From JADGHX01 sp963837755 (GTDB taxonomy: Bacteria; Pseudomonadota; Gammaproteobacteria; Steroidobacterales; Steroidobacteraceae): 64,000 nt of DNA. The position numbers and the translations under genes were made by a program. Positions 37,647 through 47,842 of the stretch are shown here, in pieces (the stretch's first letter is position 1; every line of letters begins with the position of its first letter). Location of the stretch: contig CAWIOP010000001.1 of the NCBI GenBank assembly GCA_963837755.1, positions 930,001 through 994,000 on the forward strand, written 5' to 3'. The notes under the pieces were generated by a model. It did not search any database, was not told where the DNA came from, and saw nothing but the letters and a program-made list of their open reading frames with translations.

Positions 37647-38591
37647 GGCGGGCCTCGTTCGCCTCGGCGCGCGAATCGCGCTGGGCGAGATGGCACTTCG
37701 CCGCCGAAACCCGCGACGCTGCGCGTGGCCCGCAGCGCCCCAGCGGCGCCGTGGACCACTTCGTAAGTCGCGGGCGATGTGCCGTCGCGACGCGGACGTT
37801 TCGTATGCGCGCGTCACGCGCCGCGAGACGCTGTCGCGGCCGGTGAGTCCGCGAGCGCGGCCGGCGGTGACGTTGTGCGCGCCGATGGCCTTGAGGTCGC
37901 GCATCAGCGAGAGCACGTCCCGGTAGGTGAGCGTCATGCGTTCGACGTCGAGCACCGGTTCGGTCGAGGCCCGCGCGCACCAGCGCGTCGCCGATGTCGT
38001 GCATGTCGATGAAGTGGTTCACGTGGTTGTAGCCGTCGACGCGCCGCCCAGGCGCTCGCGCAACTCCCGCAGCGTATCGGGGCCGAAGGTGCTGAACGGC
38101 GAACAGTCCGCCGGGCTTCAGCACGCGCGCGACCTCGCGCGAAAGCGGCGTCGAGATCGTCGCACCACTGCAGCATCAGGTTGCTGACGACGAGGTCGAC
38201 GCTCGCGTCGGCGAACGGCAGGCGGCGAGCATCGCGCGCACACGCGCTCGAAGCGCCGCAACAGCTGCGATGTGCCTGCGCGCTCGCGCAGCATGCCGGG
38301 CGCGATGTCGAGCGGCAACGACGCTGCGCGCGCGGATAGCGGCGCTTCAGCTCGCCGGTGATGCGGCCCGTGCCCGCGCCGAGATCGACGACGACCGCGG
38401 GCGCGAGCTTGAAGAAATCCAGCCGCTGCAGCAGCTTCATCGCCGACACGCGGCCTGCAGGACCGCCGCGGCTTCGTAGCTGGCGCTGGCGCGATCGAAA
38501 GCATTGCGCACGCCAGCATGGTCGAGGCGTGACGCATCTCGGCGGCTGCGAAACGTAGCCGCGACTCGTCCGATCGGTCGGGCTCGCTCAT
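37647..38591 (-). CDS. bioC: Malonyl-ACP O-methyltransferase BioC
   Basis: BioC methylates malonyl-ACP to start the disguised pimelate pathway of biotin synthesis. Reassembled pieces give VRNAFDRASASYEAAAVLQ (typical BioC N-terminus), VVDLGAGTGRITGELKRRYP (SAM-binding motif I), LPFADASVDLVVSNLMLQWC (motif II region) and VLKPGGLFAVQ. Further on is MTLTYRDVLSLMRDLKAIGA and HNVTAGRARGLTGR, a BioC-specific segment. At least six breaks. The ATG at 38591 overlaps the bioF stop as ATGA. C-terminal limit approximate. Confidence 0.85.
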
Positions 38592-39805
38592 CCGTGCGCG
38601 TCCGCGTCCTTCTGCCAGCCAGCACGAATGCGGCCGAGAGTTTCGACCAGTGCGTCGATCTGGGCTTCCGCATGCGCGGCGGAGAGCGTGATGCGCAGGC
38701 GCGCGCTGCCCGCGGGCACGGTGGGCGGGCGGATGGCCATCACCCAGAAGCCTGCTTCGAACAGCGCCTTCTGCGCGCTCAGCGCGCGCTTCCGCGCGTG
38801 CCGAGCACGACAGGCTGAATCGGCGTGTGCCGAGCGCCGAGAGCGGCAGATCCAGTTGGCGGGCCGCGCTGCGAAAGCGCGCGGTGAGCGCGAGCACGCG
38901 TTCGCGCCGCCACGATTCTTCGTCGACTGAGCTTCAGCGCCCGCGCGCGTGGCCGCGGCCACCGGCTGCGGAAGCGCCGTCGTGTAGATGTATGTGCGCG
39001 CTTTCTGGATCAGCAGCTCGATGAGGTCCGCTCGAGCCGGCGACGAACGCGCCGAAGGTGCCGAAGCGCCTTGCCGAGCGTGCCGACGAGCACGGGCACG
39101 TCGTCCGAATCCAGCCCGAAGTGCTCGAGCGTGCCGCGGCCTGTCGCGCCGAGCACGCCGAGGCCGTGCGCGTCGTCGACGATCAGCCAGGCCTTCTTCG
39201 CTGCGGCATGCGCGCGCGATGCGAGGGCAGGCGCGCGATGTCGCCATCCATGCTGAACACGCCGTCGGTGGCGAGCACGGACACTTCGTCCTTGTGCTCG
39301 ATCGAGCGCGCGCTCGCGCCGCGGCGCCATCGCCGTGCGCGTAGCGGCTGAAGCGCGCGCCGGACAGCAGCGCGCCGTCGATGAGCGACGCATGGTTCAG
39401 CCTGTCGAGCAGCACCGACTTCGCCGCGATCCGCGAGCACGCAGATGGCTGCGAGGTTCGCCATGTAGCCGGTGGAGAACAGCAGCGCGCGCTCGCGGCC
39501 CGTGAAGGCGGCGAGCTCTTCTTCCAGCGCCGCGTGCTCGGTGCCGTGGCCGGTGACCAGGTGCGAGGCGCCGCTGCCGACGCCCGTGCGCGCGGCGGCT
39601 TCGCACATGGCGGCAACGATCTGCGGGTGACGCGCGAGGCCGAGGTAGTCATTGCTGCAGAAGTCGACGAGGCGCTGGCCTTCGACGATGACTTCCGCAC
39701 GGCTGTCCGCGACGGGAAACGCTCGAACGTGCGGCGCCGGCGCCGCAGGTGCTGGCGGTCGACTTCCGCGAGGGCGGTCCTGAGCGCTGAGGGTTCCCGT
39801 TTCAC
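38588..39805 (-). CDS. bioF: 8-amino-7-oxononanoate synthase
   Basis: This PLP enzyme joins pimeloyl-ACP and alanine in biotin synthesis. Frames together give LVDFCSNDYLGLARHPQIV, GVGSGASHLVTGHGTEHAALE, RALLFSTGYMANLAAICVLA, LLDRLNHASLIDGALLSGAR, WLIVDDAHGLGVLGATGRGT (PLP Asp and His) and VLVGTLGKAL, close to the PLP-lysine, followed by IYTTALPQPVAAAT. All are standard BioF motifs. Around ten breaks. The ATG at 39805 gives MKREPSALRTALAEVDRQ. The upstream gap to bioB is 74 bases. Confidence 0.92.
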   Translation of the reverse strand: MKREPSALRTALAEVDRQHLRRRRRTFERFPSRTAVRKSSSKASASSTSAAMTTSASRVTRRSLPPCAKPPRARASAAAPRTWSPATAPSTRRWKKSSPPSRAASARCCSPPATWRTSQPSACSRIAAKSVLLDRLNHASLIDGALLSGARFSRYAHGDGAAARARARSSTRTKCPCSPPTACSAWMATSRACPRIARACRSEEGLADRRRRARPRRARRDRPRHARALRAGFGRRARARRHARQGASAPSARSSPARADLIELLIQKARTYIYTTALPQPVAAATRAGAEAQSTKNRGGANACSRSPRAFAARPANWICRSRRSAHADSACRARHARKRALSAQKALFEAGFWVMAIRPPTVPAGSARLRITLSAAHAEAQIDALVETLGRIRAGWQKDADAHG

Positions 39806-39851
39806 GGCGTGATCTCTGCACGGCGTGCCGCCGGGTTCGACGGGGTTCCGG

Positions 39852-39879
39852 GAACTGCGGATAGCGGCGCGGAGCGCCG
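39852..39879. repeat. Small hairpins between bioB and bioF
   Basis: CGGCGC-GGA-GCGCCG (39865-39879) is a perfect six-bp hairpin preceded by the palindrome GTTCC-G-GGAAC and GCGGATAG. Order and spacing resemble the pair at 33673-33719, where GGATAACGGCGCG precedes the second hairpin, so both may be copies of one short repeat. Confidence 0.45.
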
Positions 39880-40928
39880 TTACAGAACCTTGTCATGCCG
39901 TGGCGACGGAGTTTCTCGTGGCGGCGGGGCATGCGCGTGCTCGTGAGCGTGCGCAGGAGCGGCTTCCGCCTTCAGGCCCAGCCGCGCGAACAGGTGCTGG
40001 TCGCGCGCCACGTCGGGATTGCCGGTGGTCAGCAGCTTCTCGCCGTAGAAAATGGAGTTCGCGCCGGCCATGAAGCACAGCGCCTGCAGCTCGTCGCTCA
40101 TGGCTTCGCGGCCCGCGGACAGGCGCACGTGCGCGTTCGGCATCATGAGGCGCGCCACCGCGATGGTGCGCACGAAGTCGAACGGATCGACGCCCGGCTT
40201 GCCGTGCAGCGGCGTGCCCGGCACCTGCACCAGCTGGTTGATCGGCACGCTCTCCGGGTGCGCGGGCAGGTTCGCGAGCGTGATGAGCATCTTCGCGCGA
40301 TCCGTGCGTGGTCTCGCCCATGCCGACGATGCCGCCGCAGCACACCTTGAGGCCCGCTTCGCGCACGGCTGCGAGCGTGTCGAGGCGGTCCTGGTAGGTG
40401 CGCGTGGTGATGATCTCGCCGTAGAACTCCGGCGACGTGTCGATGTTGTGGTTGTAGTAGTCGAGGCCGGCTGCCTTCAGCTCATCCGCCTGCGCAGGCG
40501 TGAGCATGCCGAGCGTGGCGCAGGTCTCCATGCCGAGCGCGCGCACTTCGCGAATCATCTGCGCGATGGCGGCCACCTGTTTCGGCTTGGGCGAGCGATA
40601 GGCCGCGCCCATGCAGAAGCGCGTGGCGCCGGCGTCTTTGGCGCGGCGGGCGGCGTCGACCACTTCGGTGACGTCGAGCAGCGTCTCGCGCTCGAGCCCC
40701 GTGTCGTAGCGCACGCTCTGCGGGCAGTACGCGCAGTCTTCCGGGCAGGCACCCGTCTTGATGGAGAGCAGCGTGCTCATCTGCACCGTGCTCGGCTCAT
40801 GGTGCTGCGCGATGCACGCGCTGCGCGTGGAACAGCAGGTCGATGAAGGGCATCGCGAACAGCGCCTCGACCTCCGCGACCGTCCAGTCGTGGCGAACGC
40901 TGCCGAGCAGGGTGTGATCCATGCGCAT
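39880..40928 (-). CDS. bioB: Biotin synthase
   Basis: This radical-SAM enzyme inserts sulfur into dethiobiotin. The segment MSTLLSIKTGACPEDCAYCPQS contains the CxxxCxxC cluster motif, followed by RFCMGAAYRSPK, METCATLGMLTPAQADELKA, YYNHNIDTSPEFYGEIITTR and KVCCGGIVGMGE. The C-terminal part (VPINQLVQVPGTPLHG, RLSAGREAMSDELQALCFMA, NSIFYGEKLLTTGNP) is intact in another frame. Two main breaks, near 40300 (one extra G restores DRAKMLITLANL if removed) and near 40800. The start at 40928 gives MRMDHTLLGSVRHDW. No BirA-type operator is visible upstream. Confidence 0.95.
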
Positions 40929-41043
40929 ATCTCGTTGTTTACCGAGGGAATGCACGCTCAGTCGCGGGGTATCCCGGGCGATGCTGGGCGGCCGGGGCAT
41001 GTTCCCGGTGCGGCCAGTTGATGTCAACGGAAAGGGCGTCTGG

Positions 41044-41802
41044 ATGTCGACAATTGGGATTGTGGGGCGCGGGCTCACCTCGCTCGGCTGCGGGTTCGCG
41101 CACGCGCTGGCTTCGGCGGCGCTGCCACCGGTGTGCTGCCTCTGCAGTGCCCCGGGCCAGGCACCGGGTGTGGATCTTTGCGACGTGTGCGCCACGTTTC
41201 TTCCTGTTCTCGACGACGGGCCGCGGCCCGCTTCAGGCGGTGCCGGGCACTGGCCAGACCAAGTTCAAGTGCCGGGGCTGCCCGTCGGGGATGGCACTTT
41301 AGTACGAACTCTGTTCCTTTTTAAGTACGAATATCCAGTGGATCACTTCATTCGGGCGTTGAAGTTTCGTGGCGAGAGGGTTTATGCGCGGGTGTTGGGG
41401 CAGTTGATGGCGCGCTCGCATCGCGCGCGCGGGTGGGCTGCGCCCGCCTGCATCGTGCCGATGCCGCTGCATTTTTCGAGGTTTCGCGAGCGCGGGTTCA
41501 ATCAGGCGCAGCAGATCGCGGGCTATGCCGGCGCTTCGCTGGGTGTTCGGGTGGATTCGCGCTCGCTCGTGCGTGCGCTCTGCACGAAAGAGCAAAGTGG
41601 ACTCAGTCTGAATGAGCGGCGCGACAATGTTCGGGGTGCTTTCAAAGTCGCGCGGCCTTTGCCGGCCGGCCGCATCGCGCTGGTCGATGACGTTGTGACG
41701 ACCGGCAGCACCGCCATGGCGGCGGTGCGTGCGCTGGCTGAAGCGGGCGCGAAGGAAATCGAGCTGTGGGCGGCGGCGAGGGTGGAGAAGGACTACGGGT
41801 GA
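41044..41802 (+). CDS. ComF family protein (amidophosphoribosyltransferase-like)
   Basis: ComF-type protein of 252 residues, related to phosphoribosyltransferases and linked to DNA uptake or use. It has an N-terminal cysteine pair (PPVCCLCSAPGQAPGVDLCDVC), LFLFKYEYPVDHFIRALKFR, IVPMPLHFSRFRERGFNQAQ, LCTKEQSGLSLNERRDNVRGAF and the PRPP loop RIALVDDVVTTGSTAMAA. The second zinc-finger CxxC expected near residues 60-90 is not in this frame, but CRGC appears in another frame at 41270-41281, so two compensating frame breaks near 41230 and 41300 are likely. The ATG at 41044 is preferred. It diverges from bioB. Confidence 0.85.
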   Translation: MSTIGIVGRGLTSLGCGFAHALASAALPPVCCLCSAPGQAPGVDLCDVCATFLPVLDDGPRPASGGAGHWPDQVQVPGLPVGDGTLVRTLFLFKYEYPVDHFIRALKFRGERVYARVLGQLMARSHRARGWAAPACIVPMPLHFSRFRERGFNQAQQIAGYAGASLGVRVDSRSLVRALCTKEQSGLSLNERRDNVRGAFKVARPLPAGRIALVDDVVTTGSTAMAAVRALAEAGAKEIELWAAARVEKDYG

Positions 41803-41817
41803 CGTCGCGACGAACAC

Positions 41818-42738
41818 TCAGTCCGCGTACACGTACTCGAGCAGGATGCCGATGAAGACGCAAAGGCCCACGTACTGGTTGTTCGTGAACGCGCGGAAGC
41901 AGCGCGAGGGCTCGCGGTCGCGGATGAGCCACTGCTGGTAGAGGAAGAACACGGCGGCGGCGGCGACCCCCGTGAGATACCAGTTGCCGAACTTCATGGC
42001 GCGGCCGACCAGAATGAGCGCAAACAGCATCATCGCCTGCATGATGCCGACGATGAGCTTGTCCATGTCGGCGAACAAGATGGCGCTCGACTTCACGCCG
42101 ATCTTCAGGTCGTCGTCACGATCTACCATCGCGTAGAGCGTGTCGTAGATGCACGCCCACACCACCGCCGCCATGAACAACACCCACGCCACACGCGGCA
42201 GCGTTCCAGACGCGGCCATGTAGGCCATGGGCACCGCCCACCCGAACGCCAGGCCGAGATAGAACTGCGGCAGCGGAAAGAAGCGCTTCAGGAACGGATA
42301 AGACACGGTCAGCGCGGCGCCGGCAAACGCCAGCTTCAGGGTCTTCGCATCGAGCTGGAGGGCCAGGAACAGCGCGATGCCGGCGAGCACACCAAACAGC
42401 GCCAGCGCTTCGCGCGGCCCGACGCGCCGCGCGGCCAGCGGCCGATCCTTCGTGCGCTTCACGTAGGGGTCGAGGTTGCGATCGGCGAAATCGTTGATGA
42501 CGCAGCCGGCCGAGCGCATCACGACCGTGCCGAGCATGAAGATGATGAGGATGCGCGGCTGCGGCCGCCCGCCGCCCGCGATCCACAGCGCCCAAAGCTC
42601 TGGCCACAGCAGCAGCCAGATGCCGACAGGGCGGTCGAGCCGCATGAGGCGCGCCCACTCCTGCACGCGACGCGCCTGCCGATAGAGGAACGGCGCCTCG
42701 GGATGCTTCAGCTCGAGAGAGAATTGCTCGGCGGCCAA
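41818..42738 (-). CDS. ubiA: 4-hydroxybenzoate polyprenyltransferase
   Basis: UbiA attaches the polyprenyl tail to 4-hydroxybenzoate in ubiquinone synthesis. Intact 306 residues with the two Asp-rich motifs INDFADRNLDPYVKRTKDRP and YAMVDRDDDLKIGVKSSA, and about eight membrane helices (MRLDRPVGIWLLLWPELWAL at the start, FLALQLDAKTLKLAFAGAAL, LGLAFGWAVPMAYMAASG). It lies seven bases after recG on the same strand and converges on comF. Confidence 0.96.
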   Translation of the reverse strand: MAAEQFSLELKHPEAPFLYRQARRVQEWARLMRLDRPVGIWLLLWPELWALWIAGGGRPQPRILIIFMLGTVVMRSAGCVINDFADRNLDPYVKRTKDRPLAARRVGPREALALFGVLAGIALFLALQLDAKTLKLAFAGAALTVSYPFLKRFFPLPQFYLGLAFGWAVPMAYMAASGTLPRVAWVLFMAAVVWACIYDTLYAMVDRDDDLKIGVKSSAILFADMDKLIVGIMQAMMLFALILVGRAMKFGNWYLTGVAAAAVFFLYQQWLIRDREPSRCFRAFTNNQYVGLCVFIGILLEYVYAD

Positions 42739-42744
42739 CGGTTG

Positions 42745-44858
42745 CTACCCCACTCGTCCGTAACGCTCGCCCGCGCCGATCCAGCGCGCCGCGAGCGGGG
42801 CGATATTATCCGGGTATGAGGCGAGCATCAGCTCCGCCGCCTGCTGAACTCGCGGCAGCAGGTCCGCGTCGCGCATCAGGTCCGCCACGCGCAGCTGCGC
42901 AAGACCGGTCTGGCGCGTGCCGAGCAGCTCGCCGGGGCCGCGCAGCTCCAGGTCGCGCCGGGCGATCTCGAAGCCGTCGTTGGTCTCGCGGATCACCCTG
43001 AGCCGCTCGCGCGCAAGCTCCGAGAGCGGGCTTCGATATAGCAGCACGCAGTTGCTCGCCTCTGCGCCGCGCCCCACGCGGCCGCGCAGCTGGTGCAGCT
43101 GCGCAAGGCCCATGCGCTCGGCGTTCTCGATGACCATGAGCGTGGCGTTCGGCACGTCTACGCCCACTTCGATCACCGTGGTGGCGACGAGCAGCTGGAT
43201 CTTGCCCGCCTTGAAGGCGAGCATCGCGTGGTCTTTCTTCGCGGGAGGCATGCGCCCGTGCACGAGGCCCGACACGAACGTCCGGCAGCGCCTCGGCCAG
43301 CACGGCGGCCGTGTCTTCGCGCAGCCTGCGAGCGCAGCTTCGTCGGACTCTTCGATGAGCGGGCACACCCAGTACACCTGCCGCCCGTCGCGACACGCTT
43401 CGGTGATGCGCGCCACCACTTCATCGCGCCGCTGCTCGGGCACTACCACCGTTTTCACGGGCGTGCGGCCGGGCGGCAGCTCATCGATGACGGAGATGTC
43501 GAGATCGGCGTAGGCCGTCATCGCGAGCGTTCGCGGAATGGGCGTGGCGGTCATGATGAGCTGGTGGGGAAAGCGCCCCTGCCTGCGCCCCTTCTCCTGC
43601 AGCCGCAGGCGCTGCTGCACGCCGAAGCGGTGCTGCTCGTCCACGATGATGAGCGCAAGGTTGGCGAACTCGATGCCCTCCTGGAACAGCGCGTGCGTGC
43701 CGACGACGATGCGCACTTCGCCCGAAGCGATGGCCTCGAGCGCGCTCTTGCGCACGCGTGCGGTCTGCGAGCCCGAGACCAGCGCCACCGGCAAATGCAG
43801 CGGATGGAACCACTGGCAGAAGTTTCGCCAGTGCTGCTCGGCGAGCAGCTCCGTGGGCGCCATCAGCACGGCCTGCATGCCGTGCCTGCCGCGCGCGCGG
43901 CGGCGGCGGCGGCGACAACCGTCTTGCCGCAGCCGACGTCGCCCTGGATCAGTCGCACCGCCGGCTGCCCGGTGCGCAGGTCCCCTTCCACTTCGCCCAG
44001 CGCTCGCCGCTGCGCGCCGGTAAGGGCGAACGGCAGCGACTCGACGAAACGCTTCGCCAGATGCTCGGGATCTTCGAGCGGCCACGACGGATCGGTGCGC
44101 GTCGCGTGCTTCAGCAACTTGAGGCTCAGGTGATGCGCCAGCAATTCCTCGAACGCGAGCCGCCGCTGCGCCGGGTGCCGCCCGGCCGCGAGCTCGGCGC
44201 AGCTGCGCCTCGCGCGGCGGGTTGTGGACGTAGTCGAGGGCATCCTTCAGCGCGGGCAGGCCCAGCGGCTCCAGCACCTGCGGGGGAATCCAGTCCCGCA
44301 CGGCCTCGCGACCGACCTCGCGCAACGCTTCGTTCACGAGCGCGCGCATGCGCCCCTGCGCGACGCCTTCAGTGCCCGGATAGATGGGCGTGAGCGTCTC
44401 TTCGAGTGCCGCCGTGGATTCCGCAAACGCGCCGATACTCCGGATGGACGATCTCGAGCCCCAGCGGCCCGCGCCGGATCTCACCGAAGCAGCGCAGCCG
44501 CGTGCCGCGCGCGAGCGCGTTCTGCTGGGCGCCGGAGAAATAGAAGAATCGAAGCGTGAGAAAGCCCGAGCCGTCGCGAGATGCGGCACAGCAGCTGGCG
44601 CCGCCGGCGAAAGGCGACTTCGGTGAGCTGCACTTCCCCTTCGACCGCCACGCGTGTTCCCGGCAGCAGCGCGCCGATGGGCACCACCCGCGTGCGGTCT
44701 TCATAGCGCAGCGGCAGAACGAACAGCAGGTCCTGCACCTGCGTGACGCCCAATCGCTGCAGCCGCTCGGCGAGCATCGAGCCGACCCCGCGCATGGCGG
44801 TGATCGGCCGCTGCTCGGCGTTTGCGCCGCTGCTGCGATTGAGAGCTGTCTCAGTCAA
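42745..44858 (-). CDS. recG: ATP-dependent DNA helicase RecG
   Basis: RecG is a fork-reversal helicase for stalled replication forks. The N-terminal wedge/OB part reads MRGVGSMLAERLQRLGVTQV and DLLFVLPLRYEDRTRVVPIG. Further on are RLIQGDVGCGKT (Walker A), VVIVDEQHRFGVQQRLRLQE-like LIIVDEQHRFGVQQR (DEQH), MTATPIPRTLAMTAYADLD, VYWVCPLIEESDEA, LLVATTVIEVGVDVPNATLM and QLRGRVGRG. About eight frame breaks, mostly in 43280-44640. The TTG at 44858 overlaps the ridA stop by eight bases. A later ATG is possible. The ubiA start is six bases downstream of its end. Confidence 0.93.
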
Positions 44859-45235
44859 GGTAGAGCACGCATTCGATCTCGACGCGCGCCCCGCGCGGCA
44901 GCTGCGCCACGCCCACGGCCGCCCGCGCCGGATAGGGCTGCGGGATGTACTGGGCCATGACCTCGTTCACCTTGGCGAAGTTCGCAAGATCCGTGAGGAA
45001 CACGGTCACCTTCACCGCCCTGGCGAGCGAGCCACCCGACGCGTCGGCCACGGCCTTGAGGTTCTCGAACACCTGGCGGATCTCTTTCTCGATGTCACCC
45101 GTCGACCAGCTCCATGGTGCTCGGGTCGAGCGGAATCTGGCCGGAAAGATAAACCGTGTTGCCCGCGCGCACGGCCTGCGAGTAAGTGCCTATCGCCTTG
45201 GGCGCATGGTCGGTATGAATGATCTCGCGGGTCAT
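44851..45235 (-). CDS. ridA: RidA family enamine/imine deaminase
   Basis: RidA hydrolyses reactive 2-aminoacrylate intermediates. It reads IIHTDHAPKAIGTYSQAVRAGNTVYLSGQ, IPLDPSTMELVDG, EIRQVFENLKAVADASG and VAQLPRGARVEIECVLYLD, with the conserved Arg near the end. One extra base near 45107 breaks the frame, and once removed the length is about 127 residues. It lies in the order spoT-ridA-recG on the minus strand, common in gammaproteobacteria. Confidence 0.93.
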
Positions 45236-45272
45236 GGCGACAGCTCCTCTCGATGCGGGTGGAAGCGCGAGT

Positions 45273-47483
45273 TTACTTCGCCCTGTCGTCGCGCGAGCGT
45301 GCGGTGGAGTGCGCGGCCGAGTGCGCGGCCAGGGAGCGAATGACCCGCTGCACATCCGGCATGCGACGGATCAAGCGCACGATGCGCGCCAGGTGCTTGC
45401 GGTCGTGCACTTTCAGCTCGAACACGAGCTCCGAGGTGTCGCTGTCGCGCTCTTCCACCGAGACACGATCGATGTTGGTGTCGGTGCTGGAGATGGCGGC
45501 GGCCACCGCGGCGAGCACGCCCGTGCGGTTGGCCACTTCAATGCGCATTTCGGAGCTGAAGAGGCGGTCGGGCGAGGCCTGCCAGGCGACGGGAAGCCAT
45601 TTTTCCGGGTGCTTGCGGTAGTCCTCGACGTTCACGCAGTTCTCGCGGTGAATGACGATGCCGCGGCCGGATGACAGGAACGCGAAGATGGGGTCGTGCG
45701 GAATGGGGAAACAGCAGCGCGCGTAGCTCACGAGCAGGCCTTCCGTGCCCGCGATGCCAAGCGGCGCCGGCTGCGCGACAGTGCCTGCTTCGGTGGGCGT
45801 TGCCGGCATCAGGCGGCGCGCAACGAGTGGCGCCAGGCGTTCGCCGAGGCCGACCTTCTCGTACAGCTCGTCCACGTCTTTCATGCCGAGCTCGCCGACG
45901 GCGGCGGCGAGCGAATCGGGCGTGACATCGTCCAGCGAGAGATTGGACTCCCCCAGCGCCTGGTCGATGAGCCGCTGGCCGAGCGCAATGGCCTCCGTTC
46001 TGCGCAGGCTCTTCAGGTAATGCCGGATGGCGCTGCGCGCTTTCGCGGTGACCACGAAGTTTACCCACGACGGGTTGGGCATGGCGCCCTTCGCCGTGAT
46101 GATCTCCACCGTCTGTCCGTTGCGAAGCACGGTGCGCAGGGGTATGAGGCGGCGATCGACCTTGGCCGCGACGCATCGGTTGCCGACGTCCGTGTGCACG
46201 GCGTAAGCGAAGTCCACCACCGTGGCGCCGCTGGGCAGGCGAAGGATCTCACCGCGCGGCGTGAACACGTACACCTTGTCGGGAAACAGGTCGACCTTGA
46301 CGCTCTCCAGAAACTCTTCCGAAGACGTGCCGCCTTCCTGCAGCTCAATGAGATTCGACAGCCACTCGCGCGCACGCGCGTGCTGGAGCGAGTCTTCCAT
46401 CTCGCCGGTTTTGTATTTCCAGTGCGAAGCGATGCCCGACTCCGCCACGCGATGCATGTCGTCGGTGCGAATCTGCACTTCGATGGGCACGCCGTTCGGC
46501 CCGAACAGCGTGGTGTGCAGCGACTGGTAGCCGTTCACGCGCGGGATGGCGATGTAATCCTTGAAGCGACCCGGCATCGGCCGGAACACGCTGTGCACGA
46601 CACCCAGCGCGCGATAACACGTGTCTATGGAGTTGACGATGATGCGCAGGCCGTAGACGTCGACAATCTCGCTGAGCGTGGCGCGCTTGCGCCGCATTTT
46701 CTTGTAGATGCTGTAGAGATGCTTCTCCCGCATCTCCACTTTCGCGGCGATCTCGTTCTTGAGCAGGGCCGCCGTGAGCTGCTGTTCGATCTTCTTCAGG
46801 AACTCTTTCTGGTTGCCGCGCGCGCGCTTCAAAGCGCGCTCCAGCACGCGATAGCGTTGCGGGTAGAGCGCGCAGAAGCCCAGGTCTTCCAGCTCGAGCT
46901 TGATGCGGTAGAGGCCGAGGCGTTCGGCGATAGGCGCGTAGATATCGAGCGTCTCGCGTGCAACGGCGCGGCGGCGCGGCGGCGTCATGGCCTCGATGGT
47001 GCGCATGTTGTGCGTGCGGTCCGCCAGCTTCACGAGGATGACGCGCAGGTCGCGCACCATCGCCAGCAGCATCTTGCGGAAGCTCTCCGCCTGCGCTTCC
47101 TCACGGCTCTTGAACTTGATCTGGTCGAGCTTCGTCACCGCGTCGACGAGCTCCGCTACGTCGGCCCCGAACTTTGCCGCGAGCTGGTCCTTGGGCGTGG
47201 GCGTGTCTTCGATGACGTCGTGGAGGATGGCCGCGACGATGGTGTCCGCGTCGAGCCGCAGGTCCGCGAGGATGGCGGCGGCGGCGACGGGGTGTGCGAT
47301 GTAGGGCTCGCCGGAAAGGCGCTTCTGACCCTTGTGGGCCGAAGCGCCGAACTCGGCGGCTTCACGGATGCGCGCGACCTGGTCGGGCGGCAGGTAGGTC
47401 TCGGCGGTGCTCAGCAGCTCCTTGAGACCCGGAGTGCGTCGTCCGCCGGGAAGCAGTCCCAGGAGCGAAGACGCATAGTCCAT
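45273..47483 (-). CDS. spoT: Bifunctional (p)ppGpp synthetase/hydrolase SpoT
   Basis: This controls the stringent-response alarmone (p)ppGpp. Intact 736 residues: HD hydrolase domain with IAHPVAAAAILADLRLD, TIVAAILHDVIEDT (HD motif) and VKLADRTHNMRTIEAM. The synthetase domain has VYGLRIIV, IAIPRVNGYQSLHTTLFGP and EVQIRTDDMHRVAESGIASH. These are followed by TGS (YVFTPRGEILRLPSGATVVDFAYAVH), the conserved zinc-finger/CC region YARCCFPIPHDPI, and the C-terminal ACT domain. Intact HD motifs mean hydrolase activity is expected. It directly follows rpoZ on the same strand, the standard rpoZ-spoT order. Confidence 0.96.
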   Translation of the reverse strand: MDYASSLLGLLPGGRRTPGLKELLSTAETYLPPDQVARIREAAEFGASAHKGQKRLSGEPYIAHPVAAAAILADLRLDADTIVAAILHDVIEDTPTPKDQLAAKFGADVAELVDAVTKLDQIKFKSREEAQAESFRKMLLAMVRDLRVILVKLADRTHNMRTIEAMTPPRRRAVARETLDIYAPIAERLGLYRIKLELEDLGFCALYPQRYRVLERALKRARGNQKEFLKKIEQQLTAALLKNEIAAKVEMREKHLYSIYKKMRRKRATLSEIVDVYGLRIIVNSIDTCYRALGVVHSVFRPMPGRFKDYIAIPRVNGYQSLHTTLFGPNGVPIEVQIRTDDMHRVAESGIASHWKYKTGEMEDSLQHARAREWLSNLIELQEGGTSSEEFLESVKVDLFPDKVYVFTPRGEILRLPSGATVVDFAYAVHTDVGNRCVAAKVDRRLIPLRTVLRNGQTVEIITAKGAMPNPSWVNFVVTAKARSAIRHYLKSLRRTEAIALGQRLIDQALGESNLSLDDVTPDSLAAAVGELGMKDVDELYEKVGLGERLAPLVARRLMPATPTEAGTVAQPAPLGIAGTEGLLVSYARCCFPIPHDPIFAFLSSGRGIVIHRENCVNVEDYRKHPEKWLPVAWQASPDRLFSSEMRIEVANRTGVLAAVAAAISSTDTNIDRVSVEERDSDTSELVFELKVHDRKHLARIVRLIRRMPDVQRVIRSLAAHSAAHSTARSRDDRAK

Positions 47484-47508
47484 GGTTCAGGCGGGTCGGT
47501 GCGAGCCC

Positions 47509-47793
47509 TCAGTCTCCGAGGCCAAACTGCGGGGCGCGGAAGGTGGACTGGGCCGCCTCGTCGAGGGTCATGGCGTTATCAACCGGCGGCGGCTCCGGCT
47601 CACGCAGCATCTCGACGGTGATGTTGCCGGCAGCAATCTCGCGCAGGGCGACGACGGTGGGCTTGTCGTTCTCCCAGCTGAGCGTGGGCTCGGCACCATT
47701 GGCGAGCCGGCGGGCGCGCTGGGCGGCCAGCAACACGAGCTGGAACAGGTTGTCGACGTTTTGCAGGCAGTCTTCGACGGTAATACGGGCCAT
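47509..47793 (-). CDS. rpoZ: RNA polymerase omega subunit
   Basis: Omega is a 94-residue subunit that helps assemble RNA polymerase and forms part of the ppGpp site. It has MARITVEDCLQNVDNLFQLV, LLAAQRARRL, NDKPTVVALREIAAGNITVEML. It precedes spoT by 25 bases. A good promoter lies about 50 bases upstream. The C-terminal extension (EPEPPPVDNAMTL...) is longer than in E. coli by a few residues. Confidence 0.95.
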   Translation of the reverse strand: MARITVEDCLQNVDNLFQLVLLAAQRARRLANGAEPTLSWENDKPTVVALREIAAGNITVEMLREPEPPPVDNAMTLDEAAQSTFRAPQFGLGD

Positions 47794-47842
47794 GTGTGCT
47801 CAATATGTGGAGCGCCCGCGTCGGCAGGCGAAAAGGACTGAA

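Noticed and set aside
40921..41043. BirA-type biotin operator between bioB and comF
   Set aside because: Only a partial TTGTTTAC is present. The TTGTAAACC-N-GGTTTACAA dyad is absent, and no BioR palindrome is seen.
45696..47621. 641-codon open frame on the plus strand opposite spoT
   Set aside because: It is an antisense shadow of a highly conserved intact gene in GC-rich DNA. The composition is His/Arg/Ala-rich without domains, and it has no ribosome binding site.
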